From the NCBI GenBank assembly GCA_033816765.1, contig CM066291.1, forward strand, positions 3,038,001 through 3,102,000: a stretch of DNA of 64,000 bases, read 5' to 3'. Positions 43,776 to 55,417 of the stretch are shown here, piece after piece (the stretch's first letter is position 1; each line of letters starts with the position of its first letter). Below the pieces are notes generated by a model. It saw nothing but the letters and a program-made list of their open reading frames with translations, searched no databases and was not told the origin of the DNA. This DNA comes from Nothopassalora personata (Eukaryota > Ascomycota > Dothideomycetes > Mycosphaerellales > Mycosphaerellaceae). Position numbers and translations under genes: made by a program.

Positions 43776-45710
43776 ATGGCTTTGGGTAAGAACCTTTATG
43801 CTGGTGTTGCGTGCTTGGAGAAGTCCAACTGCTGATCATCGACAGCTCTCGCTGCTGGCGGCTTAGCTGCTGCAGCATATCTGGATGGCAAATATCAACT
43901 ACGACGGGATGGTGCGACACTCTATAAAATGAAAAAGGCTGAAAGAGTGTATGCAAAAGCAGTAAAGGAAGACAAGATTTCACCATGGTACCTCCTTGCC
44001 GAAGCTTGTGCAAAATATCCCAAGAATCGAGCCATCTGGACGAGACACGCAGAATGGACATTCCAACAAGTCCACGATGAGACTGTCCGATATGCTCAAT
44101 GGATGCTGGAGCAGGGCATTCGGCCTGGCGACCTGGTGGCGATGTACTTGACCAACAGTGCAGAGTTTCTGATGATTTTCTTTGCAACACTGTGCATTGG
44201 AGCTGGTCCAGCGCTGATCAACTACAATCTCGAAGGCAAGGCTTTGATGCACTGCCTTGCTGTTGCGGAAAGCAAGCTCTTGATCGTGGACGAGGATGCT
44301 GGTTGTCAGCAACGGATCCAGGCCAAGCGGCAAGAAATTGAAAGTGCTGGAGCTACGATTGTCACACTGAACGCCGACCTCACGCGGAAAGTGAGGACGA
44401 TGCCCACGACTGTCCCTGAAGACAGACTCCGATCCGGCATGAAAGGCGAATGGCCGTATGCGTTGATCTATACATCAGGAACTACCGGCCTGCCCAAAGG
44501 ATGTCCTTTTACCGTCCAGAGAACATGGCTTCTCGGAAGTCACTTTGATCCAGCCTTCGGCGCTCAGCCCGGCAGAGACTGCTGGTACAGCCCAATGCCG
44601 CTCTATCACGGGACAGGTCTCATCACAACGTCAATAGCGCTGCTTGGTGGAATCAGCGTAGCCGTCGCACCACGCTTCTCGGTCAAGAACTTCTGGCAAG
44701 ACATCCACGACAGCAGATCCACCTTGTTCATCTACGTTGGCGAGACAGCTCGATACTTGCTCGCTGCACCGCCGCATCCACTCGAGCGCGATCACATTCT
44801 TCGCGTGGCCTACGGAAATGGCTTGAGACCTGATGTTTGGCACAGGCTTCAAGAGCGATTCAATATCCCCGAAGTTGCCGAATTCTTCAACTCCAGCGAG
44901 GGTATGTTCCAGCTGCTCAACTATGCCACGGGTCCATACACAAACGCCTGCGTCGGACACCATGGTCTACTCCTCCGTGCAGCCCTCAAGAACGTCTACA
45001 TCCCAGTCGCCATCGATGTCGACACCGGCGACATCTGGCGAGACCCCAAGACTGGCTTCGCAAAACGCACACCTCACGAGGAAGGTGGTGAAATGCTCGT
45101 CAAGGTGGAGAACAAGGAAGAATTTGGCGGCTATTGGCGCAACGCAGACGCAACCAACAAACGCTTTGCCCAAGATGTCTTCGTCAAAGGCGACCTCTAC
45201 TACCGCAGCGGCGACGCCTTACGAAGGTCCCCAGATGGCCATTGGTACTTCATGGACCGCCTCGGTGACACCTTCCGCTGGAAGTCTGAAAACGTCTCAA
45301 CAGCAGAAGTCGGCGAAGTCCTAGGCCACTACCCCGGCATCGCAGAAGCAAACGTCTACGGCGTGATAGTCCCGGGTCACGAAGGTCGTGCGGGGTGTGC
45401 TGCGCTTCATCTTACCACAACACCGAGTCAAGCCTTCTTCGCAGATTTGCTGAGGTACTGTCGAGCACGACTGCCGAGATATGCGGTTCCTGTGTTCTTC
45501 CGGATTGTGAAGGGGAGCTCGCATATTCATAACCACAAGCAGAACAAGGTTGGTCTACGGCAGGAGGGTGTTGATCCAGACAAGGTTGGGACGTTGGAGA
45601 AGGAGGGCAGTGGGGATCACTTTTACTGGTGGAGGCCTGAGACGGATGCGTATGAGCCCTTCACGAAGTCGGACTGGGATAGTTTGAGTAATGGACAGGC
45701 TAGGCTGTAG
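43776..45710 (+). CDS. FAT1: Very-long-chain acyl-CoA synthetase / fatty acid transporter, FAT1-like
   Basis: Two exons: a 10-nt first exon (43776-43785), a 60-nt intron and 43846-45710; total 624 residues. The mini-exon adds MAL and joins to ALAAGGLAAAAYLDG, the hydrophobic N terminus typical of fungal Fat1; without it the frame would start at an internal Met (43929). AMP-binding motif YTSGTTGLPKG is at about 212-222; YRSGDALRR and DRLGDTFRWKSENVST are the FATP/VLACS signatures. The last three residues ARL fit a peroxisomal targeting signal type 1. Known role: activates very-long-chain fatty acids and couples uptake to activation at peroxisome or ER membranes. It converges with the MFS gene 174 bases downstream. 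Confidence 0.9.
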
Positions 45711-45884
45711 AGCGACTATCCTGAATGCTCAAACAATTACTGCTCTCACACAGCGTGAGGTCTGCAGGCTTAACCACAAAGACATAGGTGGACGACGGCG
45801 AGCGATTAGTGAAGGACAGCTGATCGGACGCCTCGAGACCCACCACGGTCGTTACGATCAGGATCCTAGAGAACTATCCATCGC

Positions 45885-47531
45885 TCAATAGATGTACCTG
45901 AAATTCAAATTCTCCCTGTCAGTCATATCACTGAAAGCAGTCGCGTCGAGATCTCTGCCCTCAAGCCCCCCTTCCTGCTGACTCTGAATCCTGTCCCTTT
46001 TCTTGTTCTCCCAGTCCAACAAGAACCGCAGCAGCAAAATCACACAGAACTCCATCAGATGGCTGACGATCATACTCCAAATGCCCAGTGGGTACTCCGG
46101 TTGCTGGGACTCCAAATAGAAGAAAGGTCCAACGATATTGCCCGTGCAGTATCCCAAGAACAAAAACCCATTGGTGATGACCTTCTTGGTGTGGCCAGCC
46201 GTGTTGGCCGTGGTCATGGAGAGGATCATACAGAAGGCGGCGTTGTATGGTCCCGTGAGGTAATAGCACGTCAGTCTGCCGCCCAGGTTGTCTGCAGCCA
46301 GGAAGCGGAGACCAAAGGCGCCTGCGATATTGGGAAGGAGGAAGATCAAGATGAACCAGCAGCGAGTCTGTCGTCCGTGGCGTGCCATGTAGTCGTTCAA
46401 GTAAACGCAGACCAGGATCGAGATGGTGATGATGGCTCCGTAGGGGATCTGCATCAACGTCGTGACCAGCGTGCTGAATCCGAAGCCCTTGATGATGATT
46501 GTGCCGAAGTTGCTTATTCCACCGTTCGGTACATTGCACACCATTCCCAGGACGAAGAACAGGTAGAGTTTGTAGTCGATAAACGCCTCCTTCACCTGAT
46601 ACCACTTAAAATTCTTGTTCTCCACCCCGGTCTGATCCTCCCTCAACCTCTCGACGGCAATCCTCTTCTCGCGGTGAGTGAGTCCCTTCGCCGTGACAGG
46701 ACTATCCGGCAGAAACACCATCATCACAATCCCCCAAACCGAGCACAAAGCCCCGATGATCAGAAACTCGTACTTCCAACTCGGAAGACTACCCTTGATA
46801 TTCCCAATCCCGAAACCCAGCAAGCCACCCAGCGCAATGCCCACCCCATTCGCGGTATACCACAACCCCATCCTTATCGGCTGCTGCCTCCGCGTATACC
46901 ACATCGCCGTGACCAACATGAACGCCGGATCCGCACACGCCTCCGCCGCGCCAGCCAAAGCTCTCAGCGCCGCGAGCGTAGCGAAATCCTTAGCAACAGC
47001 CTGCAACATCAGGAAGAAGCCCCACATGAAAATCTGAGAGCCTAGATACTTTCCCACGGGGAATCGTTGCAGGAGAAGGTTCGTCGGTAGTGCCCAAGCG
47101 AGGAATCCAAAGTAGAAAATACTGGAAAGCCAGCTGTATTCCGTGCCAACGAGGTTCAGATCATCGCGGATTCCAAAGATTGCGGCATAGGAGAGCGTTG
47201 TTTTGTCGATGTAGAAGAAAGCGTAGCAGACTGCTAGATAGGGTAGGATCATGAAGTCTATTTTGCGGACGAGCTTTTTCTCTTCGTCGCGGTCGATAGG
47301 TTCGTGGAGTTCGGTGGGACTGTTGAAGAGAGCCATTGCGGCATCACCATCGCCGGCTTTATTAAGCCTCCATTTCGCGGTCGAGGGAGATGTGGAGGCT
47401 GTTTCTTGGCAGGTTACATCGACTTTGTCGGCTTCGGAGGGCAAGGGTGGCGTTGTTGACGAGGTGGTGATCTCGTCGCTATGGACGTTCGTTCTCTTGA
47501 AGAGGCCCATCTTGTATGGGCCTGGTGACAA
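45885..47531 (-). CDS. MFS transporter, allantoate permease (Dal5/ACS) family
   Basis: Single exon, 548 residues (or 541 from the Met at 47510). About 12 hydrophobic membrane segments begin near residue 93 (KIDFMILPYLAVCYAFFYID, the first helix of this family). KTTLSYAAIFGIRDDL, the central loop of about 65 residues with SPVTAKGLTHREK, and NTAGHTKKVITNG are typical anion:cation symporter family features. Known substrates of the family include allantoate, nicotinate, pantothenate and other organic anions; the substrate here cannot be told. It is expected in the plasma membrane. Confidence 0.88.
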   Translation of the reverse strand: MSPGPYKMGLFKRTNVHSDEITTSSTTPPLPSEADKVDVTCQETASTSPSTAKWRLNKAGDGDAAMALFNSPTELHEPIDRDEEKKLVRKIDFMILPYLAVCYAFFYIDKTTLSYAAIFGIRDDLNLVGTEYSWLSSIFYFGFLAWALPTNLLLQRFPVGKYLGSQIFMWGFFLMLQAVAKDFATLAALRALAGAAEACADPAFMLVTAMWYTRRQQPIRMGLWYTANGVGIALGGLLGFGIGNIKGSLPSWKYEFLIIGALCSVWGIVMMVFLPDSPVTAKGLTHREKRIAVERLREDQTGVENKNFKWYQVKEAFIDYKLYLFFVLGMVCNVPNGGISNFGTIIIKGFGFSTLVTTLMQIPYGAIITISILVCVYLNDYMARHGRQTRCWFILIFLLPNIAGAFGLRFLAADNLGGRLTCYYLTGPYNAAFCMILSMTTANTAGHTKKVITNGFLFLGYCTGNIVGPFFYLESQQPEYPLGIWSMIVSHLMEFCVILLLRFLLDWENKKRDRIQSQQEGGLEGRDLDATAFSDMTDRENLNFRYIY

Positions 47532-48287
47532 GCTTGGTGGCGGGTTTGGTGAGGCTTAGGTAAAGCTGCTGTCCATCGGAGAAAGGTCTCTGGACAATGA
47601 CATTCTCGCTGCGAAACGAGGAAGAGCAAGCAGAATATGCGTCAAATGCTTTTTAAGTAAGTGTACACGGCATAGAGGAGCGCGATACTTGCCTGCAAAC
47701 CCCAGCCCGCCGGCAGGATGTGGTAGCACCGCGACACCTGCCAACGCTGAGCAAAAGTCGCTCTACACAGCTTGACAGCACGACAGAATGTATTGCTCAG
47801 TATGTCCGCCAAGGTAGCAACAGTGTGGTCGCTCCATGCATACTTATAGGCGTCCAACGCTGGCAATGGTGCATTGCTAAATGGGTTGATTGATCCCACA
47901 GGCGGACCGGCGAGGTCGTGATCTGCCTCAGGCATGTCTGTGTGGTGAATCGTGCGAGCTTCGGCGTTCATGAACCAGCTGAGACATGAATCGCCACACG
48001 CCAAGACATGGTGGGTCGAGATCCCGGGATCCCTTCTCAGCCGCGACTTGGCGCCAGTCAAGAGGCGACTGGGGGGGGGGGGGATCATAAGTCTGGGCCA
48101 CAACAAGGCACGCTACCACAGCTACCATGCCCGCCCTCGCGAGGTGCCCTTGTCTGTCTCACAGCCGCGTCGATCTTCGATGAATCGAAGTGCTGCATCC
48201 ATGGCTGCGGATTAAGTCCGCTCATGTAACCTGCGGTGTGATGCATTATCCGGACTTTGCTTCCGTAAGTCCGATGCCGTAGTCGGG
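47532..48287. other. Intergenic region
   Basis: No gene recognised. It holds the MFS promoter and the 3' flank of the Zn2Cys6 gene. A run of 13 G lies at 48071-48083. Confidence 0.45.
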
Positions 48288-51186
48288 TCATCCTCGACGT
48301 TTATTGTTGGAGTACTGGGAGTAGGCCGAGCGGTCCTCACGGTATCGCTTGTGACCCTGGCCAGACACGTAGGCGCTTGTGAAGGCATCTTGCCACATTC
48401 CGGGCGTAACCGTCGGCATCGGCGGGGGTGTATTCGGGACCACCGTGTTTGCATTGACGGAAAGCTGCTGTGAACCATACATTGTATGGCTGCTGATGGG
48501 CGAGGTCTGATTGGGTAGCATTGGCACGGAGGCGGGTTGCATCGTACGTGGATCAGGCGGTGATGGTTGCGAAGGCGCCTGACCTCCACCGAAGGCCGTG
48601 TTCCAGTTGTTGAAGATGCTAGAAGGATCCCAGATAGGTGTGTGCTGTTCGTTGCTAATGACAGGTTCCGACGGATACCCCATCTGCTGCGCAGACGTCA
48701 CAAGTTGCAGGTGAGGAGGGGCATAAGTGCCATGGCCGGACAGATCGTAGCTGCTCGAGTGGTGTGGCAATGCCGGACGAGGTGTCAACCCGTGAGCTGA
48801 GGCGTTGTCAAATGACTGAACGTACTCCGTGGCGGGTGTCATAGACTGCGACGATGCAGTGTCCAGGTTTGACCAAGCCTGGTTGGACATGATCGTTGCG
48901 CTCGTAGGCCCAGAATTTGTGCTTGGCGGAGTTGGATGGTCGCCTATAGTTGGACTGCGCAGACCCAGTGTCGCTTTCAGCTCGAAAGGCTGTGTCGTGT
49001 CGGCACTGAAAGCTTCGCGAAGAGCATTGATCTGGACTTGCATCTCCTGTGTCGAAGAAGCTAGACAGTGTTCCAAAACGCGCATGTGCCTTGTGAAATA
49101 GAGCCGAGCTTGATGATTCATCACCGGATCGGGCGAAGTAATCGCTGCCTACAAGGTTGTCAGCGAGCATGAAGAGTGTCGTGTTGACAAAACCCACCAA
49201 ATGTAGCATTGTGCAGGTCAGAACGCAGTAGATCGTAAAGTTTACCCCACGGCTCATAAAGTGCAGTCCGTGGACAGAGAAGTCCCGGTACAGGGCTTCC
49301 TGTATCCGACACACGTGGGTCGCAGAAGACAAGCAAATGTCAAGTTGCTTTTTGAAACCAGGATCCCGCTTGTCAAGCATCTGCTGGAGCTGCGGCCGGT
49401 GGTGCATGATCACTACCAAATGATGGTAGCAGTGGAGATTGGCCGTGAAATGATCGCCATTGAGCACAGGCGGACTGCCGTCCTCTGGATAGTGAAGCTG
49501 GAAGTCAGCAGGCAGATTCCGTAGCCAAATCGGGAGGTCTTCGTTGTGTCGTGTAAACACGGGGTCCAATGCCCAGTCATTTTTGTAGCGGCGCAGTTGC
49601 TGCCACAATATATTCGACTGTTTGATGTTTGCGACGTTCTGAGCCATGAATGTTGACCTTCGAGACGTTTTGTGCTCGTAGGCATCAATGTCGCTGGCTG
49701 GCAAGGGTGGGTTGAGCTGCACGGTTTCGACATCAACTGCAAAGTCTGTTCTGCCTTGTGGAGCTCCAACCAGAATCTCCAGGATGAACAGGGTTTGCCA
49801 TACGCGCATCTTGACGATGCAATCCTGTCTATCGTGGGCACACGAGCTCTCCATGCGGTGTTTAACATGATGTTCATGAAGTCCAAGATCAAAGCCCATG
49901 GTAGTCATGTACTTCACGGCCATCCAGGACCGGTAGTAGTACCCTCGTTTTGAGATGCTCTCACGTGCTTTCATAAGAATTATCATAGCTTGGATTGTGG
50001 TCAGGCGTGGCACATCCTTGAAGCTTTCTTCGTGTCTCGACGCCAGAGCAAGCCATTTTCGAGAGTGGGAGATGGGTTCCAAGTATCGCGTCACGCAAGC
50101 GAAGATACCTTCCAGAAGAAGTGGTGAAATGCTTGCTCGCGAAGTTCGCCATTGTTGATAGAAGGATGCTCTGTGCAAGACTGGCACGTATGGATGCACA
50201 TGGTCGAAGAAATAGCCGAAATAGCCCATGGCTCGGTCTTCGGTTGGCATCATCTCTGGAGGAATTCGGACTGTGGAATCAGTATATACAGACTGTGGCA
50301 AGATGACCTCGGCCTCCTCCTCGATAGCTGGTCCATCTGGGGCAATTTTTTGATTCGTGATGTATGGTGCAGCCGATGTGATATCGATCTGCAGATCTCC
50401 CATCTGCGCGGAGAGCTGCTGAACTCCAGCATCGATCTCCTCTGGATCGCCGCTAGGACTGCGCGATTCTACAGTCTGATCGTGTGCCTGGCTTGGCGGC
50501 CGGTATCCTGACTGGTACTCCGCAACAGCTGAGTTGAAGTATGGATCATCGGCAGAGGCAGGGTCTAAACGTGGTGGCGGCTGTTGCTGGTAAGTCTGCT
50601 GGCTGTAGCCATAGCTGGCTGGGTCAAAGTCATGGTGTTGTAAAGAGGGCGCTGAAGTCGTCGACGGGGTCATACTTGGCCCGGGTGCCGAAAGTGGCCA
50701 TTCATGGAGCATAGGAGGTTGCGAAGGAAAGGCATTGCTTTTGGTGTTCACTGGACTGGTGTTTGGAAACGTTGTATTCTGGAAGGTGAAAGTCGTTTGG
50801 CCAGGAAGCCCACCCGGGATTTCCTGATCATCGTCTTGATCCACAGTCGGCGGCACGCACTTCAACTTCAGGCGCACACATGCTCCACAAGGCCACGGTC
50901 CATTTTGAAGTGCGCCGTCACATCTTATTTTCCGCTTCCGGCAGCCGTCACAAGCGCGCATGACTTTAAGGCGTTTGTGGCGGTTGTACTCGTCCACGAA
51001 GACATACTGCTTCGTGTGGGCGGGGGCCGGCGGGGCCGGTGCGGTGGTAGCGTGGTCCATCCGGATGGAATGACAAGAACACGGAGATGCTACCAGATGC
51101 GAAACCGGGGCGTGGGCGTGGTTTGGAAAGGCATCGGAGGAGGTTTGTTGGCGACAGGATCGTGGAGCTCCGACGATGTCGCCCAC
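48288..51186 (-). CDS. Zn(II)2Cys6 transcription factor
   Basis: Two exons, 51186-49198 and 49148-48288, with a 49-nt intron (GTGGGT...CTGAC...GTAG); 949 residues. A shorter start at 51060 is also plausible because residues 1-42 look like translated leader. The binuclear zinc cluster is Cys79, 82, 89, 100, 103, 110 (C-x2-C-x6-C-x10-C-x2-C-x6-C) with the basic RKRKIR stretch. A Pro/Gln/Ser-rich linker follows, then the fungal-specific middle homology region from about 300 to 690 (YFDHVHPYVPVLHR-like and WMAVKYMTTMGFDLGLHEH). The C terminus is rich in Ser, Pro, Asn and Gln, as in activation domains. Target genes unknown. Confidence 0.87.
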
Positions 51187-52171
51187 CGGCGGGCGGCTGG
51201 CTCAGCGCTGCGACAGCGTCCGGTGAAGAAGGGCTGGAGAGAATAATGGTAGTTGCACCTGCGCCATCATTACCAACGGGCAGGTAGGTATATACCACGG
51301 AGCGAGAGCCTAGAGGTGTGCGTGAGCAGGCCATGAGCAGGCCAAAAGTCTACTAGTACTACTTTGCGCCGCCCATGACCTTGACCTTGACCCGACCTGT
51401 GGGGTGCGTAGGTGTTCCACAATTCCTTGCGTGAACCCCTGCACATGCTCGTAGGGACTACTGTACGTTGCCACAGCACAGCTTTGCGTTGCGGCTAACA
51501 ACAACAAGGGAGGCACCGAAAGGGCGAACAACCATCTGCCCGTTTCGACTGTGTGCTGCTGCTGCTGCCGCCGCCGAGTCTGCAGGCACTGTACTGTACT
51601 GTACTGTACTGTACTGTACTGTACTGTACTGTACTGTACTGTACCTTGCCGCTCGCGCTGCGTATGTAGTGCACTCACTGTAGGTAGGTAGAGCACCTGC
51701 ACGCACATTCACACATTCTCGATTCTTGGCGTCAATTTGCCGCTTCGGCGCCGTCCTTGTTAGCTGCCGGAGGAATCCGAGTTCGACGAAGGCCCAGCCG
51801 TCCCACAAGTTTTGCTGCGCGCTTGCTTTCAAGACACGGTAGTCGCTTTGCTTATGCTATCACCGGAATTTATCGCTAACTTCGGGCAGCAATACGAGCC
51901 AAGAACAGCATAGCAACTCATACAGTGGAAGACCGTCTATGGGCGGCTCCAATTTATAGTCATAGTTCAAAAATTTGATGAACCCTCTAGCCACTAGCAC
52001 TCCAAAATGCGCTTACCCGCCCGGCGAGGGCTAACAGCATCAACATTTCCTGTAGCCGAGAGTATCAATTAATTGCTTAGTCAGAACGTGAGCTGCCCGC
52101 AGATGCACACTCTCCTCATCTCATCTCGCCGGCGTCATCATCGTTATATTATATCCAACGCCACCTGCGCC
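51187..52171. promoter_or_regulatory. Divergent promoter region of Zn2Cys6 gene and CIA2, with microsatellites
   Basis: Almost 1 kb between two starts that point away from each other. It contains a CTG/CCG triplet run at about 51,553-51,577, a pentanucleotide array next to it and a TAGGTAGGTAG stretch near 51,678. No gene recognised. Confidence 0.5.
51588..51644. repeat. Pentanucleotide microsatellite (ACTGT)n
   Basis: 57 bases, about 11 perfect units of ACTGT. The unit contains the palindromic GTAC, so the array also reads as repeated TGTAC/GTACA on both strands. Confidence 0.9.
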
Positions 52172-52759
52172 ATGGACGCCGGCAAGGACAACGCGAATCC
52201 GACCATTCTCAACCCGGACGATCTACCTCGCCGCCGTCGCTCTACACCATCAACGGCGACGGAGCATGGAATATTCGACGCCTTGGCACCGGCTTATCCC
52301 AGCCTGATCGATTCTGAGACATTGAATGACGGCCTAGCGTCCTCGGAGGATGGATCAGACCGCGAGGAAATCGATGAACAAGAAGTCTACGACCTCATTT
52401 GCAACATCACCGACCCCGAGCATCCGCTCTCCCTCGGCAGCTTGGGCGTCGTGAACCTTTCAGACATCGCCATAATCCCTCCCACCTCGCCCACATCCCG
52501 CATCAGCTCCGTGCGCGTACTCATAACGCCCACAACATCCGCCTGCTCCCTGACCACAGTGATCGGCCTCGGGGTGAAAGTCCGTCTGGTCAACGCCCTC
52601 CCACCCCGGATCCGCGTGGACGTACGCATCAAGGAAGGCACGAGCTCCTCGGCCGATGAGGCAAACAAGCAACTCGGCGACAAGGAACGAGTCGCTGCTG
52701 CAATGGAGAACCGCAATTTGGTCAACATGGTAAACCACATGCTGTCCTCGTGCGATTGA
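52172..52759 (+). CDS. CIA2: MIP18-family cytosolic iron-sulfur assembly protein (Cia2)
   Basis: Single exon, 195 residues. The frame is open upstream to 52073, but MDAGKDN at 52172 is the likely start. An acidic N-terminal region (about 45-70) precedes the DUF59/MIP18 domain: VYDLICNITDPEHPLSLGSL, then LITPTTSACSLTTVIGLG with the conserved reactive Cys125, and NKQLGDKERVAAAMEN. The length and motifs match Cia2/FAM96B. Known role: part of the CIA targeting complex with Cia1 and Met18 that delivers iron-sulfur clusters to cytosolic and nuclear proteins such as DNA polymerases and helicases. Confidence 0.92.
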   Translation: MDAGKDNANPTILNPDDLPRRRRSTPSTATEHGIFDALAPAYPSLIDSETLNDGLASSEDGSDREEIDEQEVYDLICNITDPEHPLSLGSLGVVNLSDIAIIPPTSPTSRISSVRVLITPTTSACSLTTVIGLGVKVRLVNALPPRIRVDVRIKEGTSSSADEANKQLGDKERVAAAMENRNLVNMVNHMLSSCD

Positions 52760-53680
52760 TTGCATGGAGGGAGGAGGGTGTGAGTTCCTGCATTAGCGCA
52801 GCGATCATCGCTACTGTACTCATCCACGGCTACATTTGTATCTTACGATGTCCCCATACGACGAGCACACCATCGGCCCCTTTTATCCGAGTTCGGGAGA
52901 AAGACGTTCCGCAGATAGTCACGTCGTGCTTCGTTACATGCTACGGCACATGCGCGACAGATGCATGGCCGAAAGATCCATGAAGAGATGTCACTCACCG
53001 CCCAGGGAGAGCGAGGAAACCAACTCGAAGCCGAGGCATTGCAAGCAATTCATTCGCACATGCAGATGTCGGCACCAGCACGGGACTCGCAGGGACTTGG
53101 CCAGCAGCCGCCTTCTGCTAAAGGTCGGCTTATCTCCAGAATCAAGACATCGCATCACGAGCAACGCTTTGACGCGGGTTCCACACCGTCTTTCCCCAAT
53201 AAATCCCTCGAGGTTGCAGCTAGTAACCCTTAAACCCAATTCAATACATAGATGCAGCGAGCATGCAACGCACCTGCGTCACACGCCTCGCTTACAGAGT
53301 CGGCAGGTGCGACATGAGATGTAGGCATGAGCCACAAGACCCTTGAGTACCATGGTGGAGTGACATTCACTTTTAAGTTCCTATTGAGGGCTTGATCATT
53401 GATCGAATGCTTCATTCATTCTAGGAGAAAGCGTGGAAACGGTCAACTGTTTCATGCACTGCATGACTGCGACACTCGCGTCTTGCTGTTACTGCCTTAG
53501 TTGCGCGTTTCCTAGATACGATCATACGCCATAACTGCATGACCACCTGCCAAACCCGGTCAAGATCTCAGTGCCTGAATGTGACGCAATGAATAAGTGA
53601 TGCCCTCCTAACGCTATACATTGAACCTCCTCCCATTTATGCTGCGACACCCCACACGCTAGAAACAACTTTCCTCCTTT
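52760..53680. other. Intergenic region between convergent genes
   Basis: No gene recognised. CIA2 (plus) and the RCR-like gene (minus) converge here. A plus-strand frame of 162 codons (52836-53324) has no motif and is rich in His, Arg and Ser without a pattern. Confidence 0.45.
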
Positions 53681-54360
53681 CTATTGATGAGCCGTTGAAG
53701 GCACAGGCGGTAGCGGTCCCATCTGTCCAGGAGGCGGGAGTGGCTGATCAAGACGACTTGCTTGTCCTCCCTCTGCTGCCCTATACACACCCGCCCTGCC
53801 GATATTCTGATCCGCCATGGCCTTGCTTGCGCCCTCGGGAGGCTGATACGGTGGTGGGGGTGCCGTGAGCGGGTTGTACGCGGGAGGCGGAGCCGCATGC
53901 GCGCCAGAAGTATGTGGGTAGGATTGCATTGGGTAGCCTTGATCAGGTTGATAGCGGTCGTGTGGTTGCCGCTGGTAGTACGGGTTGTATTGCGGAGAGC
54001 GCCGGTATGCGCGACGCACCATCCAGGCGTGGTAGGACTTCGGTGGGAGGCCTTTTCGGATTCGACGCTGGGCGTGGTAGTAGCCACCTAGGAAGAAGAG
54101 GATGATGCCGCTGAAGAGGAGCACTATTAAGGTGTAGCGCACTGCCATGCCGGTCTGGCGATCAAGAGGTCAGCGATAGTTCAGCTTGCTACTCCCAGGC
54201 TACATTGGTTTCGGCTTACCGACGACCACCACCAGCTATCGTCATCATCATTGTCCTTCTTGAAGGTGTTGGCGTCCACGTCATCGTACACTCCCGTGCC
54301 TCCTAATGTCTGTTCTCCCGGCTGCCGCTTCAACAGCGCATGTGCCAGTCTTGCGGCCAT
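53681..54360 (-). CDS. RCR-like single-pass membrane protein
   Basis: Two exons, 54360-54220 and 54154-53681, with a 65-nt intron; 204 residues. The first exon gives an acidic N-terminal segment that ends DDDDSWWWSS; the intron falls just before TGMAVRYTLIVLLF. One transmembrane helix (about residues 53-70) is followed by a basic stop-transfer stretch HAQRRIRKG and a long Pro/Tyr/Gln-rich cytosolic tail with PPAY and PPPY motifs, which are docking sites for WW domains of Rsp5-type ubiquitin ligases. The Trp-rich run before the helix and the PY tail fit the fungal RCR family (Congo-red resistance, chitin deposition, endosomal sorting). I am fairly sure of the architecture, less of the family name. 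Confidence 0.72.
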
Positions 54361-55417
54361 CGCGCAGTGCAGTAGTCTGCCGTGCGGTAGAGTGAAAGAC
54401 CGTCCCTAATAGCCTGTCTCTAAGGCCACTACAAGATCGCGCAATGCGGCGCAGAAATGTCCCTCTTTCTGGCTCCAGACAATGGAGTGTTTCGCTAAAT
54501 GACCGGCGCGGGAACGTATCTCGGGGGTTACGAGTCGGAGATTTGGTAGAATCAAGATAGCGAGTGATAGGTGGCGATGTGGCCTTGTGTACGACAATTG
54601 CGAAAAAGGATTGTGGGAAGGGACGCGTGAGAATGCCACAGGCGATGCGAAGTGAGTGCGAAGTGAGGGCGGTGCATCTCCGTTTAGCAGGACGAGAGTG
54701 TCTCGGAGCGTCGACTAGCGCCGTTTAGTGACAGTCTTGAAACGTCACACGGTTTGGCGGTTCCGATCATACGGCCGGTCGGGAACTACCTTTAACACTT
54801 CACTGCGATGGTTCAGCCTCTTGCTTCCCCTGTCATGAGAATTGTATTTTTGGTATGTAGCTCCTCCAGCAAATGCACGTAAGGCCTGCCCTCTTTCACC
54901 CTCCGGCCGTGAGCCGAATGAGCCCTCGCTCGCCGCCCTCGACATCAGACTATCGACCACGGTTTTGACCGCATACGCGAGGCGCCACCCACGCACTCTG
55001 TGGCGCTCTGCAGGATCGTTCTCAAGGTTTTCCGAGCGCCTTCCATGCATGCCACCCTTCCCACGCCGCTGCGCCAGGGAGGAGATATGCTACATGGGGA
55101 GTGTAATAGGGTGGAAAAAACTTCCCAAGACTGCTTGACAGCTACGCGCTTTTGGTGGTGCTTTGAGTAACTTGACTGCCTTCGTTGTGTCGAACTTACA
55201 CGGCTGCGACCTACATCCGGAAGGCGAGAAGGTAGATAGCGGCTTTGTTGATGCCTGGCGCTGTGCGTGTGCTTGTTGACGAAACGAGGTCGTCGATGGG
55301 CAGCATGTGCGCCACATTTTCTCTGAAGGTTATTCCAACGGTCAACCTCACGTACCGCATACCGAGTTACGTTACTACAGCAAGGCGCAGCATCTGCAGG
55401 CCACTCCCTCGCACTCG
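54361..55417. other. Intergenic region
   Basis: No gene that I can support. Overlapping frames of about 100 codons occur on both strands at 54,745-55,138 without motifs. The left end is the promoter of the RCR-like gene and the right end the 3' flank of the GPALPP1-like gene. Confidence 0.4.

Noticed and set aside
43469..43789. 106-codon ORF upstream of the acyl-CoA synthetase
   Set aside because: It overlaps the real first exon in another frame and has no motif.
33400..48300. Secondary metabolite cluster around the methyltransferase, acyl-CoA synthetase, MFS and Zn2Cys6 genes
   Set aside because: No polyketide, peptide or terpene synthase is present, and housekeeping genes (nucleoporin, AIM41) lie between them.
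48288..49200. Separate gene or frameshift at the C-terminal end of the Zn2Cys6 gene
   Set aside because: A 49-nt intron with GTGGGT, CTGAC and TAG joins the two frames in phase and yields a sensible protein, so no frameshift is needed.
51588..51644. CRISPR-like array
   Set aside because: The units are five bases without spacers, and this is a fungal nucleus; it is a microsatellite.
52836..53324. 162-codon ORF between CIA2 and the RCR-like gene
   Set aside because: Composition looks random (His/Arg/Ser) and the region lies between two convergent genes.
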